A stretch of DNA of 64,000 bases from Candidatus Methylomirabilota bacterium (GTDB lineage Bacteria; Methylomirabilota; Methylomirabilia; Methylomirabilales; Methylomirabilaceae), in NCBI GenBank assembly GCA_016207095.1, contig JACQQF010000070.1:1-64000 (forward strand). Reading direction: 5' to 3'. A model generated the notes under the pieces. That model worked only from the letters and a program-made list of their open reading frames with translations, ran no database searches and was not told the origin of the DNA. Below, piece after piece: positions 9,284-16,307 of this stretch. The first letter of the stretch is position 1. Each line of letters starts with the position of its first letter. The translations under genes were made by a program, and so were the position numbers.

Positions 9284-9766
9284 GTGGCCAGCCCATCAGG
9301 ATGTCGGTGGCTCCTGGCGCTGACCGCGGTCCTCGCCGCCGCGTTGGTCGTCGTCCACCTTGTCTTTCTCACTCAACGTGCGGTTCAGTCAGCCCCCGCC
9401 GCTTCCACCCACACAGCCAGCGTCGCTTTTGCGGCAGGCGTGGGAAGCACAGGTCCCCGAACCGGCTCGTCGAACTACCAGTCGCATTGCGCCTCCTGTC
9501 ACGGCACCGGGGGGAAAGGCGACGGGTGGACCGCATGGCTGTATCGCCTCAAGATGCGTGACCTCACCGATGCAGCGTACGTGCAGACCCTCCGCGACAA
9601 CTACATGTTCCAGATCATTAAACACGGCGGGGCCAGCCTCGGGAAACCGGGAATGCCCTCCTGGAGTCAGGAGCTCGATGACCGAGAGATCAGGGACCTG
9701 GTCGTCCACATTCGAAGCCTCGCGCCGCCGCCACAGCAACCGCAAGCCACCGGATCACCGCGCTAG
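9284..9766 (+). CDS. Membrane-anchored monohaem c-type cytochrome
   Basis: 160-aa class I cytochrome c. It has an uncleaved or signal-anchor N-terminal helix (WLLALTAVLAAALVVVHLVFL), a linker rich in Ala/Ser/Thr, then one haem site CASCH (residues 69-73). The distal methionine is probably in KPGMPSW, and a final helix DREIRDLVVHIRSLA closes the fold. Its place in the cell is the periplasmic face of the inner membrane, carrying electrons between respiratory complexes. GTG start. It ends in a TAG stop that is also the left flank of an inverted-repeat element. The partner is unknown. Confidence 0.85.
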   Translation: MASPSGCRWLLALTAVLAAALVVVHLVFLTQRAVQSAPAASTHTASVAFAAGVGSTGPRTGSSNYQSHCASCHGTGGKGDGWTAWLYRLKMRDLTDAAYVQTLRDNYMFQIIKHGGASLGKPGMPSWSQELDDREIRDLVVHIRSLAPPPQQPQATGSPR

Positions 9767-9871
9767 TGCCGTTCCAACTATTTTACGCCAAAATGGTGAG
9801 GTTCGGGAGGGCGGCAATTCTTAGCAGGACACGTATCAGAGATTAGCCACAACAGGTTGGAACGGCACTAG
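9763..9871. repeat. YTAG-flanked inverted-repeat element, copy 1 (MITE-like)
   Basis: About 101 bp bounded by TGCCGTTCCAAC and its inverse GTTGGAACGGCA, flanked on both sides by CTAG. The left CTAG supplies the TAG stop of the cytochrome gene. The right end carries 'TTAGCCACAACAG' before the terminal repeat, shared in form with the other copies. No transposase inside. Confidence 0.8.
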
Positions 9872-9887
9872 ACGCCACGCTTTTCCC

Positions 9888-9917
9888 TTGACAGATTTGA
9901 AGAGCGTATGCTACAAA
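9888..9917 (+). promoter_or_regulatory. Candidate sigma-70 promoter of nuo operon 1
   Basis: A perfect TTGACA is followed after 17-18 bp by CTACAA/TACAAA. It lies just right of the inverted-repeat element and about 190 bp before nuoA. A hairpin with a T-run follows about 65 bp downstream. Confidence 0.45.
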
Positions 9918-9981
9918 TTTCACGAAGTCGATTCGAAAAATGTAAAAGTCGGCTCCCGGAATGAGTCGGCAGATCCACAAC

Positions 9982-10003
9982 ATGCCCTGAACGGGGCATT
10001 TTT
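9982..10003 (+). terminator. Intrinsic-terminator-like hairpin in the nuo1 leader
   Basis: ATGCCC, 6-nt loop, GGGCAT, then a run of five T. It lies between the candidate promoter and nuoA. It would either attenuate nuo1 transcription or end a short (about 80 nt) RNA. The remaining leader up to 10107 shows no gene. Confidence 0.45.
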
Positions 10004-10107
10004 CTTGTCATCGTCAGAATCATTGGCCTCGCTGTTCCCTCCACGAGGCCACGTTTCAACGCACGTCTCGCCCGCGTCGGACCCGTACGACGAATGCAGG
10101 TGGTAGC

Positions 10108-10470
10108 ATGGCGGCAGATTACGCATACGTTGGCGTGTTCTTGATCGTTGGCCTGCTCTTCGTGGTGGTCAATATCGATGTCCTCTCACGCCTGCTTCGC
10201 CCCAGTAATCCCCTGCCGGAGAAGTCGAAAACGTACGAGTGCGGAGAGGACCCGATCGGCATCTCCTGGATCCGCGTTCACATTCGCTACTACCTGTATG
10301 CCCTGGTCTATGTCATCTTCGCCGTGGAGACGATCTATCTGATCCCCTGGGCGGTCGTCTTCCGGGAGCTTGGCCTGTTCGCGTTTGTGGAGATGATGCT
10401 GTTCATCGCCATCCTCTTTGTCGGCTTCGCCTATGCCTGGAAGAAGGGGGCTCTGGAGTGGGTCGCATAA
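10108..10470 (+). CDS. nuoA: NADH-quinone oxidoreductase subunit A (copy 1)
   Basis: 120-aa, three-helix membrane subunit of complex I that borders the quinone channel. It contains the invariant YECGEDPIG motif in the first loop and the [18 protein letters not shown] second helix with the conserved acidic residue. First gene of nuo operon 1. The next gene, nuoC, starts inside its 3' end; nuoB, which normally lies between them, is absent. ATG start preceded by a weak AGGTGGT purine stretch. Confidence 0.93.
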   Translation: MAADYAYVGVFLIVGLLFVVVNIDVLSRLLRPSNPLPEKSKTYECGEDPIGISWIRVHIRYYLYALVYVIFAVETIYLIPWAVVFRELGLFAFVEMMLFIAILFVGFAYAWKKGALEWVA

Positions 10471-10931
10471 CGCCCGACGAGATCATCCAGGCGATCATGT
10501 CGCAATTCGGCGAGGCCGTCAAGGCATCGGAGATCAAGGGTGTCGAGGCCCGGATGGATGTCGATCGGGGAAAAAGCTACGAGATTTTGCTCGCCCTGAA
10601 GGGGATGGGGTTCGATTACCTGAACTGCGTCAGTTCCGTGGACCGGATCGCGAGCGGCGACCTTGAGGCGGTCTATAACCTCTCTTCCCTCAATGAGTCG
10701 GCCAAGGCCATGGTGAGGGTGAGGGTTCCAAGGGAGGACCCTGTCATCCGGAGCGTCGTGCCGATCTGGAGTGCGGCGAATTGGCACGAGCGGGAGGCAT
10801 TTGATCTCATGGGGATCCGTTTCGATGGTCATCCCGACCTGCGTCGGATTCTGACCTCGGAGGATTGGGTCGGGCATCCCTTGCGCAAGGACTACCAGGA
10901 CGAACGATTGGTTCCGTACGAGCCGGCGTAG
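10458..10931 (+). CDS. nuoC: NADH-quinone oxidoreductase subunit C (copy 1)
   Basis: Peripheral-arm subunit of complex I (30-kDa family), 157 aa from GTG 10458 with AAGGGGG upstream. The ORF track begins at 10239, inside nuoA in another frame; that part is a shadow. The family signature [26 protein letters not shown] is followed by [11 protein letters not shown]. It overlaps nuoA by 13 bp and precedes nuoD. NuoC has no cofactor and packs against NuoD. Confidence 0.92.
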   Translation: MGRITPDEIIQAIMSQFGEAVKASEIKGVEARMDVDRGKSYEILLALKGMGFDYLNCVSSVDRIASGDLEAVYNLSSLNESAKAMVRVRVPREDPVIRSVVPIWSAANWHEREAFDLMGIRFDGHPDLRRILTSEDWVGHPLRKDYQDERLVPYEPA

Positions 10932-10977
10932 CGGCCCGGCTCGGCGCATGCCTGACAGCGGGAACAGGAGCAGAGAC

Positions 10978-12105
10978 GTGGAACAGACAGAGATCATCGA
11001 GCCGTTCCAGGAAACGATGGAGGAGATGTACGTGAACATGGGGCCACAGCACCCCAGTACACACGGCGTTCTCCGCCTGATGTTGAAGCTGGACGGCGAG
11101 GTGGTCACAGAGATCACCCCGTACATCGGTTATCTGCACCGCTGTCACGAAAAGATCGGCGAGAACCGGATCTACACCCAGGTCATCCCGTATACCGATC
11201 GACTCGACTATCTCGCGTCGATGTACAACAACTTCGGATACGTCCTGACGGTCGAGCGCCTCATGGGGCTTCAGGTGCCGGAGCGGGCCGAGTACATGCG
11301 GGTGATCCTGGCGGAGATGCAGCGAATCGCCAGCCACCTGATCTGGATGGGTACCTTCGGCTTGGACCTGGGAAACTTCACGATCTTCATGTACTGCTTC
11401 CGCGAGCGGGAGAAGATCCTGGATCTGTTTGAATCGGTCTCCGGGCAGCGGCTGAATTATTCCTTCTACCGGATCGGCGGGATGCCGCTGGACCTTCCGG
11501 ACTCGTTTCTGACCGATTGCAAGGCGTTCCTGGAGTGGTTCAAGCCCCGCCTGCCGGAGTACGACGCGGTGATGACCGACAACATCATCTTCCAGAAACG
11601 GGTCCAGGGGATTGGCAAGCTCGATCAGAAGGCCGCGATCGACTACGCCATCAGTGGGCCGATGCTCCGCGGTTCTGGCATCAAGTGGGATCTCCGCCGA
11701 AACGACCCGTACTCCATCTATGACCGCTTCGAGTTCGAGGTTCCCGTGGGCAGCACCGGGGACGTCTGGGACCGATACATGGTCAGACGCCTGGAGATGG
11801 CGGAGAGCGTGAAGATCGTCGAGCAGGCCCTCCGTGACCTGCCCCCTGGTGAGATCATGGGAAAGGTGCCGAAGAAGTTGAAGCCGCCGGCCGGAGATAT
11901 CTACTCCAGGGTTGAGTCGCCACGGGGCGAGCTTGGTTTCTACGTCGCGTCCGACGGCTCCGAGAAGCCCTATCGGTACAAGGTCCGCTCCCCGGCCTTT
12001 GTCAACCTGAGTGTGCTTCCTGTGATCGGCGCGGGCCACCTCGTCGCCGACATGGTGGCCATCCTGGGGAGCATCGACATCGTGCTGGGCGAGGTGGACC
12101 GGTGA
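10978..12105 (+). CDS. nuoD: NADH-quinone oxidoreductase subunit D (copy 1)
   Basis: 49-kDa subunit of complex I that forms most of the quinone-reduction site. 375 aa from GTG 10978, which has ACAGGAG 7 nt upstream. The in-frame ATG at 10948 (ORF track) has no good ribosome site. The loop [15 protein letters not shown] holds the quinone-contacting His. EIMGKVPKKLKPP and [14 protein letters not shown] close the protein. Its partner NuoB, carrying cluster N2, is not encoded nearby. Only about half of the positions match copy 2, so the two are old paralogues rather than a recent duplication (by eye). Confidence 0.93.
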   Translation: MEQTEIIEPFQETMEEMYVNMGPQHPSTHGVLRLMLKLDGEVVTEITPYIGYLHRCHEKIGENRIYTQVIPYTDRLDYLASMYNNFGYVLTVERLMGLQVPERAEYMRVILAEMQRIASHLIWMGTFGLDLGNFTIFMYCFREREKILDLFESVSGQRLNYSFYRIGGMPLDLPDSFLTDCKAFLEWFKPRLPEYDAVMTDNIIFQKRVQGIGKLDQKAAIDYAISGPMLRGSGIKWDLRRNDPYSIYDRFEFEVPVGSTGDVWDRYMVRRLEMAESVKIVEQALRDLPPGEIMGKVPKKLKPPAGDIYSRVESPRGELGFYVASDGSEKPYRYKVRSPAFVNLSVLPVIGAGHLVADMVAILGSIDIVLGEVDR

Positions 12106-12190
12106 GGTCGCGGCGGGGCTGACCCGCCTGACTCCAGCATGACCCTCCCTTGCCAGATACCCTTATGTCAACCATGAGCGCGAGGCGCTG

Positions 12191-13207
12191 ATGGAAAAAA
12201 CCCTGGAGAGGTTCTACGCCGCCTTCGCGGCGTTGGGAATTCCTTGGATCGTCCCACAGTTGATCCTGATGCTCGTGGTGGCGAGTCTGGTCATCCTGTT
12301 CATCTCTGTCTCCGTCATGTTCATGATCTGGTGGGAGCGCAAGATCAGCGCCCACATCCAGGTTCGATACGGACCGATGCGGGTCGGAGGTTGGCACGGG
12401 TGGGCCCAGAGCCTCGCTGACGGGATCAAGCTCCTCATCAAAGAGGACGTCATCCCCGCCGGGGCCGACAAGCTGGTCTTCGCCCTGGCGCCCATGGTCG
12501 TCTTCGCCGCTGCGCTCGCCGCCTACGTCATCATCCCCTTTGGGCCCAACCTGATCGTCCGTGACCTGAACATCGGCGTCCTCTTCTACATCTCGATCTC
12601 CTCCCTGACCGTCGTGGGGATCATCATGGCCGGCTGGAGCTCCAACAACAAGTATTCGGTCCTGGGGGCGCTGCGCTCGGCGGCTCAGGCCGTCAGCTAC
12701 GAGGTCCCCCTTGTTGTCTCGATCCTTGGCGTGATTATGACGGTAGGCTCCCTGAGCATGATTCAGATCGTCGAGGCGCAGCAACGGATCTGGTTCGTGA
12801 TCCCTCAGTTCGCCGGGTTCCTCATTTACCTCACCGCGGCGCTGGCCGAGTGTAACCGGCTGCCGTTTGACATCCCGGAGGCCGAATCGGAGCTGGTGGC
12901 CGGCTTTCATGTTGAATACAGCGGGATGCGATTCGCCATCTTCTTCCTCGCGGAGTATGCCAACATGTTCACCGTGGCGGCCATCGCCACCACGCTGTTC
13001 CTGGGCGGTTGGCATGGGCCGCTGCTGCCGCCGTGGCTGTGGTTCCTCATCAAGACCTATTTCATCATCTTCGTGATGATGTGGCTCCGCTGGACGCTGG
13101 CCAGGCTGCGGGTCGATCAGCTCATGAACCTGGGGTGGAAGGTCCTGCTGCCCCTGGCCTTTCTGAACATGGGAATCACCGGTGTGGTCCTGGTCCTTCG
13201 CGGGTAG
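12191..13207 (+). CDS. nuoH: NADH-quinone oxidoreductase subunit H (copy 1)
   Basis: Membrane subunit at the junction of the two arms, lining the quinone tunnel. 338 aa, eight or so hydrophobic helices. The WWERKISAHIQVRYGPMRVG loop and the [31 protein letters not shown] loop, with its proton-relay acidic cluster, are intact. The usual '[12 protein letters not shown]' reads GGWHGWAQSLADG, unlike copy 2, so this operon belongs to a divergent complex I branch. nuoI, normally next, is missing. nuoJ follows 18 bp later. Confidence 0.93.
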   Translation: MEKTLERFYAAFAALGIPWIVPQLILMLVVASLVILFISVSVMFMIWWERKISAHIQVRYGPMRVGGWHGWAQSLADGIKLLIKEDVIPAGADKLVFALAPMVVFAAALAAYVIIPFGPNLIVRDLNIGVLFYISISSLTVVGIIMAGWSSNNKYSVLGALRSAAQAVSYEVPLVVSILGVIMTVGSLSMIQIVEAQQRIWFVIPQFAGFLIYLTAALAECNRLPFDIPEAESELVAGFHVEYSGMRFAIFFLAEYANMFTVAAIATTLFLGGWHGPLLPPWLWFLIKTYFIIFVMMWLRWTLARLRVDQLMNLGWKVLLPLAFLNMGITGVVLVLRG

Positions 13208-13225
13208 CGGCAGGGAGCTCGCCAC

Positions 13226-13729
13226 ATGACCGTCATCCAAGTTGTGTTCTTCCTGGTGGCCGCTTTCACCACGGCGGCAGCGTTCTTGGTGGTCCTGGCG
13301 AAGAATATCGTGCACTGCGCCATCGCGCTGGTCTTTACCTTCTTCGGTGTGGCTGCCCTGTACGTCCTCCTCGATGCCGAGTTCCTGGCGGCGGTCCAGG
13401 TGCTCTTGTACGTGGGTGGCATCACCATCCTTCTGCTCTTCGCCATCATGCTGACCAGCAGGATCTCCGCCCGAGGCGTCAGGGTCATGAATGAGCAGGT
13501 GGGGATGAGCGCCGTGGTGGTGTTCGCCATCTTCGCGCTGTTGGCCATTGCCAGCCTGAAGGGGTTCGCCCTTGTCGGTTCACCCCCTCCCGCGTCGTAT
13601 GCCACGGCCTCGCTCGGGCGGCTGTTGCTGACCACATACGTCCTTCCGTTCGAGGCGGTGTCGATCCTGCTCCTGGCAGCGATGGTGGGCGCCATCATCC
13701 TGGCTCGACGTGAGCGGGAAAAGGATTGA
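13226..13729 (+). CDS. nuoJ: NADH-quinone oxidoreductase subunit J (copy 1)
   Basis: 167-aa membrane subunit with five predicted helices. The third helix shows [22 protein letters not shown], the family hallmark that forms the pi-bulge. The C-terminal helix [18 protein letters not shown] is typical. Shine-Dalgarno GGGAG precedes the ATG. Its stop lies 4 bp before the preferred nuoK start. Adjacent to nuoH because nuoI is absent. Confidence 0.92.
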   Translation: MTVIQVVFFLVAAFTTAAAFLVVLAKNIVHCAIALVFTFFGVAALYVLLDAEFLAAVQVLLYVGGITILLLFAIMLTSRISARGVRVMNEQVGMSAVVVFAIFALLAIASLKGFALVGSPPPASYATASLGRLLLTTYVLPFEAVSILLLAAMVGAIILARREREKD

Positions 13730-13733
13730 GGCG

Positions 13734-14042
13734 ATGGTTCCACTCTCCCACTACCTGATTCTGAGCGCGGTCCTCTTCGCCATAGGGATGTTCGGTGCCC
13801 TGACCCGCCGCAACGCCATCGGGATCCTGATGGCGCTTGAGTTGATGTTCAACGCCGTCAACTTGAACTTCGTGGCATTCTCTCGTTATCTCCCATCCAC
13901 GATGCTTCAGGGGCAGATTTTTGCCATCTTCGTCATTACCATCGCGGCAGCGGAGGCGGCGGTGGGACTGGCGATCGTCCTCGGGCTCTACAGAAACTTC
14001 AAGACGATCAACGTGGACGAAATCAATCTGATGAAATGGTAG
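13734..14042 (+). CDS. nuoK: NADH-quinone oxidoreductase subunit K (copy 1)
   Basis: 102-aa subunit with three helices. The start is placed at ATG 13734, giving the standard [22 protein letters not shown]-terminus. The ORF track runs back to 13710 inside nuoJ. Both proton-channel glutamates are visible ([16 protein letters not shown] and [12 protein letters not shown]). Followed by a 160-bp heptamer-phased repeat array before nuoL. Confidence 0.92.
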   Translation: MVPLSHYLILSAVLFAIGMFGALTRRNAIGILMALELMFNAVNLNFVAFSRYLPSTMLQGQIFAIFVITIAAAEAAVGLAIVLGLYRNFKTINVDEINLMKW

Positions 14043-14049
14043 AAAAACA

Positions 14050-14206
14050 GTGCGGAGTGCGAAGTCCGAGGTCCGAGGTGCGATGAAGACAGTGCGAGGT
14101 GCGAAGTCCGAAGTGCGTAGTGCGATGAAGACTGTGCGAAGTGCGACGTGCGACGTGCGAAGTGGAAAGAAGCGCACCCCGCACCCCGCACCCCACACCC
14201 CGCACC
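14050..14206. repeat. Heptamer-phased inverted array, GTGCGAA family (nuoK1-nuoL1)
   Basis: About 157 bp divides cleanly into 22 consecutive 7-mers. The left arm is mostly GTGCGAA, GTCCGAG and GTGCGAC, with GAAGACA/T interruptions that recur every 42 bp. The right arm is ACCCCGC repeated, roughly the inverse complement. It would fold into a long imperfect hairpin. The short frames in it are not proteins. Confidence 0.85.
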
Positions 14207-14216
14207 GGTCACAACC

Positions 14217-16187
14217 ATGAAACTTGTGCTGCTTGTGCCATTGCTCCCGCTGGTCGGGGTTCTGATCAACGGTCTGTTCGGAGCGAAGATCAGAGGGCGG
14301 GCCCATCTTGTCGCGGTCTCCGCCTCGGGGTTGTCCTGCCTTGTGGCGTTCCTGGTCTTTTTCCAGGCGGCCGGTGGCAGGGTTCTCGATTGGGACCTCT
14401 ACTCCTGGCTGAAGGTTGGCGACTTCCGCGTGCCGGTCGGGATCCTCGTAGACCCGCTCTCGGTGGTCATGATGCTGGTGGTCACATTCGTCGGCTTTCT
14501 CATTCACGTCTATTCGATCGGCTACATGCACGACGACCGCAGCTACGCCCGTTTCTTCACCTACCTCAATCTCTTCATGTTCTCCATGCTGGTGCTGGTG
14601 CTGGCCAATAATTATCTCCTGATGTTTCTCGGGTGGGAGGGGGTCGGGCTCTGTTCCTATCTTCTGATCGGCTTTTGGTATGAGAAAAAGTCCGCCGCCG
14701 ACGCCGGCAAGAAGGCGTTCATCGTCAACCGGATCGGGGATGCTGGGTTCTTGCTCGGGCTCTTCCTCATCTGGAGCGTCTTCGGGTCGCTGAAGTACAG
14801 TGAGGTCTTCAAGGCGGTCGATCCCGCTCTTGGCACGGGGATCTACACCGCTATCACGCTCCTGCTGTTCGTCGGCGCGATGGGAAAATCGGCCCAGCTT
14901 CCGCTCTATGTCTGGCTCCCGGATGCCATGGAAGGGCCTACGCCGGTCTCCGCCCTGATCCATGCTGCCACGATGGTGACGGCGGGCGTCTATATGGTGG
15001 CGCGCTCGAGCCCCCTGTTTGACCTCGCCCCGTTCAGTCTCGAAGTGGTGGCCTGGGTCGGCGCGCTCACCGCCGTCTTCTCCGCCACGATCGCGCTGGT
15101 CCAGAATGACATCAAGCGGGTCGTCGCCTATTCGACCATCTCGCAGCTCGGCTACATGTTTCTGGGCGCGGGTGCCGGCGCCTATGCGTCGGCCATCTTT
15201 CACCTGGGAACCCACGCGTTTTTCAAGGCGCTCCTCTTTCTCGGTGCCGGCTCCGTCATTCATTCGCTGCACGGAGAGCAAGACATCCGGAAGATGGGCG
15301 GGCTGTGGAAGGCGATGCCGATCACTGCCTGGACCTTCCTCCTGGCTTCCCTTGCGAACGCCGGGATCTTTCCCCTTGCCGGCTTCTGGTCGAAGGACGA
15401 GATCCTCTTCAATACCTTTAAGCATGGGATGACGGTCCCCTGGCTTCTGGGTCTCATCGGCGCCTTCCTCACGGCGTTCTATATGTTCCGTCTCTTCTTT
15501 TTGGTGTTCGCCGGTCGGTTCCGAGGCGGTGCCCACGCAGCCCAACACCTGCACGAATCGCCGCCCAACATGGCGTATCCCTTGGTGGTCCTCGCCTTCT
15601 TTTCCGTCACCGTGGGGCTGGTGTTCGGGTTCCCTCCGGACCATGGGATATACCATCGTTTTGTCGCCCCGATGTTCGAAGCCGTTCATGAAGCGGCGGG
15701 AAAGGCGGCGCACGCCTCGCTCTCATCGGAGGTTAGCATGGCCGGGCTCTCCTTGACCATCGCGCTCCTGGGGGTCCTTTTAGCGTATCAGTTTTACATG
15801 AAGAAGCCGGAGCTGCCCGGCCTGCTGGCTAACCGGATGAGGGGCGTCTACGCCCTGTTGCTGAACAAGTACTGGGTGGACGAACTGTATCAGGCGATCT
15901 TCGTCAACTTTGGCAAACGCGTGTGCGCCTTCCTCTGGGGAGTCGATGCCGGAGTTGTTGACGGCGCGGTGAACAGAAGCAGTTGGCTGACGGTGCGTCT
16001 GAGCTTTCTCTCGGCCTGGAACGACCTGAAGATCGTGGATGGGATGGTGAATAGTATCGCCGACCTCATCCAGGGTGGAAGCCTCAACCTCCGTCGGCTC
16101 CAGACGGGCATTGTCCAGAACTACATTTTGGCCATGTCGTTGGGGATCCTCGGCATGCTCGTTCTCTATCTCTTTGTATTCCGCTAG
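14217..16187 (+). CDS. nuoL: NADH-quinone oxidoreductase subunit L (copy 1)
   Basis: Antiporter-like proton-pumping subunit, 656 aa from ATG 14217. The 23 extra residues of the ORF track are translated heptamer repeat and are excluded. It contains MFLGWEGVGLCSYLLIGFWY with the key Glu, KSAQLPLYVWLPDAMEGPTPVSALIHAATMVTAGVYM (channel Lys and His), and the long amphipathic C-terminal helix region ending in a last membrane helix. No Shine-Dalgarno is present because the repeat array abuts the start. Translation may rely on coupling or a leader structure. Confidence 0.93.
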   Translation: MKLVLLVPLLPLVGVLINGLFGAKIRGRAHLVAVSASGLSCLVAFLVFFQAAGGRVLDWDLYSWLKVGDFRVPVGILVDPLSVVMMLVVTFVGFLIHVYSIGYMHDDRSYARFFTYLNLFMFSMLVLVLANNYLLMFLGWEGVGLCSYLLIGFWYEKKSAADAGKKAFIVNRIGDAGFLLGLFLIWSVFGSLKYSEVFKAVDPALGTGIYTAITLLLFVGAMGKSAQLPLYVWLPDAMEGPTPVSALIHAATMVTAGVYMVARSSPLFDLAPFSLEVVAWVGALTAVFSATIALVQNDIKRVVAYSTISQLGYMFLGAGAGAYASAIFHLGTHAFFKALLFLGAGSVIHSLHGEQDIRKMGGLWKAMPITAWTFLLASLANAGIFPLAGFWSKDEILFNTFKHGMTVPWLLGLIGAFLTAFYMFRLFFLVFAGRFRGGAHAAQHLHESPPNMAYPLVVLAFFSVTVGLVFGFPPDHGIYHRFVAPMFEAVHEAAGKAAHASLSSEVSMAGLSLTIALLGVLLAYQFYMKKPELPGLLANRMRGVYALLLNKYWVDELYQAIFVNFGKRVCAFLWGVDAGVVDGAVNRSSWLTVRLSFLSAWNDLKIVDGMVNSIADLIQGGSLNLRRLQTGIVQNYILAMSLGILGMLVLYLFVFR

Positions 16188-16296
16188 CAGGTTCCAAGTG
16201 TCCAGTTCCATGTGCCATGCTCCGGGTTCCGGGTTGAGAGAAAGGCCCAGTAACCTGGAACCTGGAACCTGGAACCTGGAACTCGGAACAGGAGGC
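16188..16296. repeat. Heptamer-phased inverted array, GGTTCCA/ACCTGGA family
   Basis: The left arm has GGTTCCA, AGTTCCA and GGTTCCG units; the right arm has four ACCTGGA units in tandem, then ACTCGGA. The period is 7 bp and the arms are inverse complements. The array ends in AGGAGG, which probably serves as the nuoM ribosome site (12 nt before the ATG). Confidence 0.8.
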
Positions 16297-16307
16297 TTGT
16301 CGTTCCG

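Noticed and set aside
10239-10457. N-terminal part of the ORF-track nuoC (230 aa)
   Set aside because: This part lies in nuoA in another frame; the true start is GTG 10458 with an RBS.
14050-14206. CRISPR array
   Set aside because: Units are 7 bp, contiguous and degenerate, with no unique spacers and no cas genes in the window.
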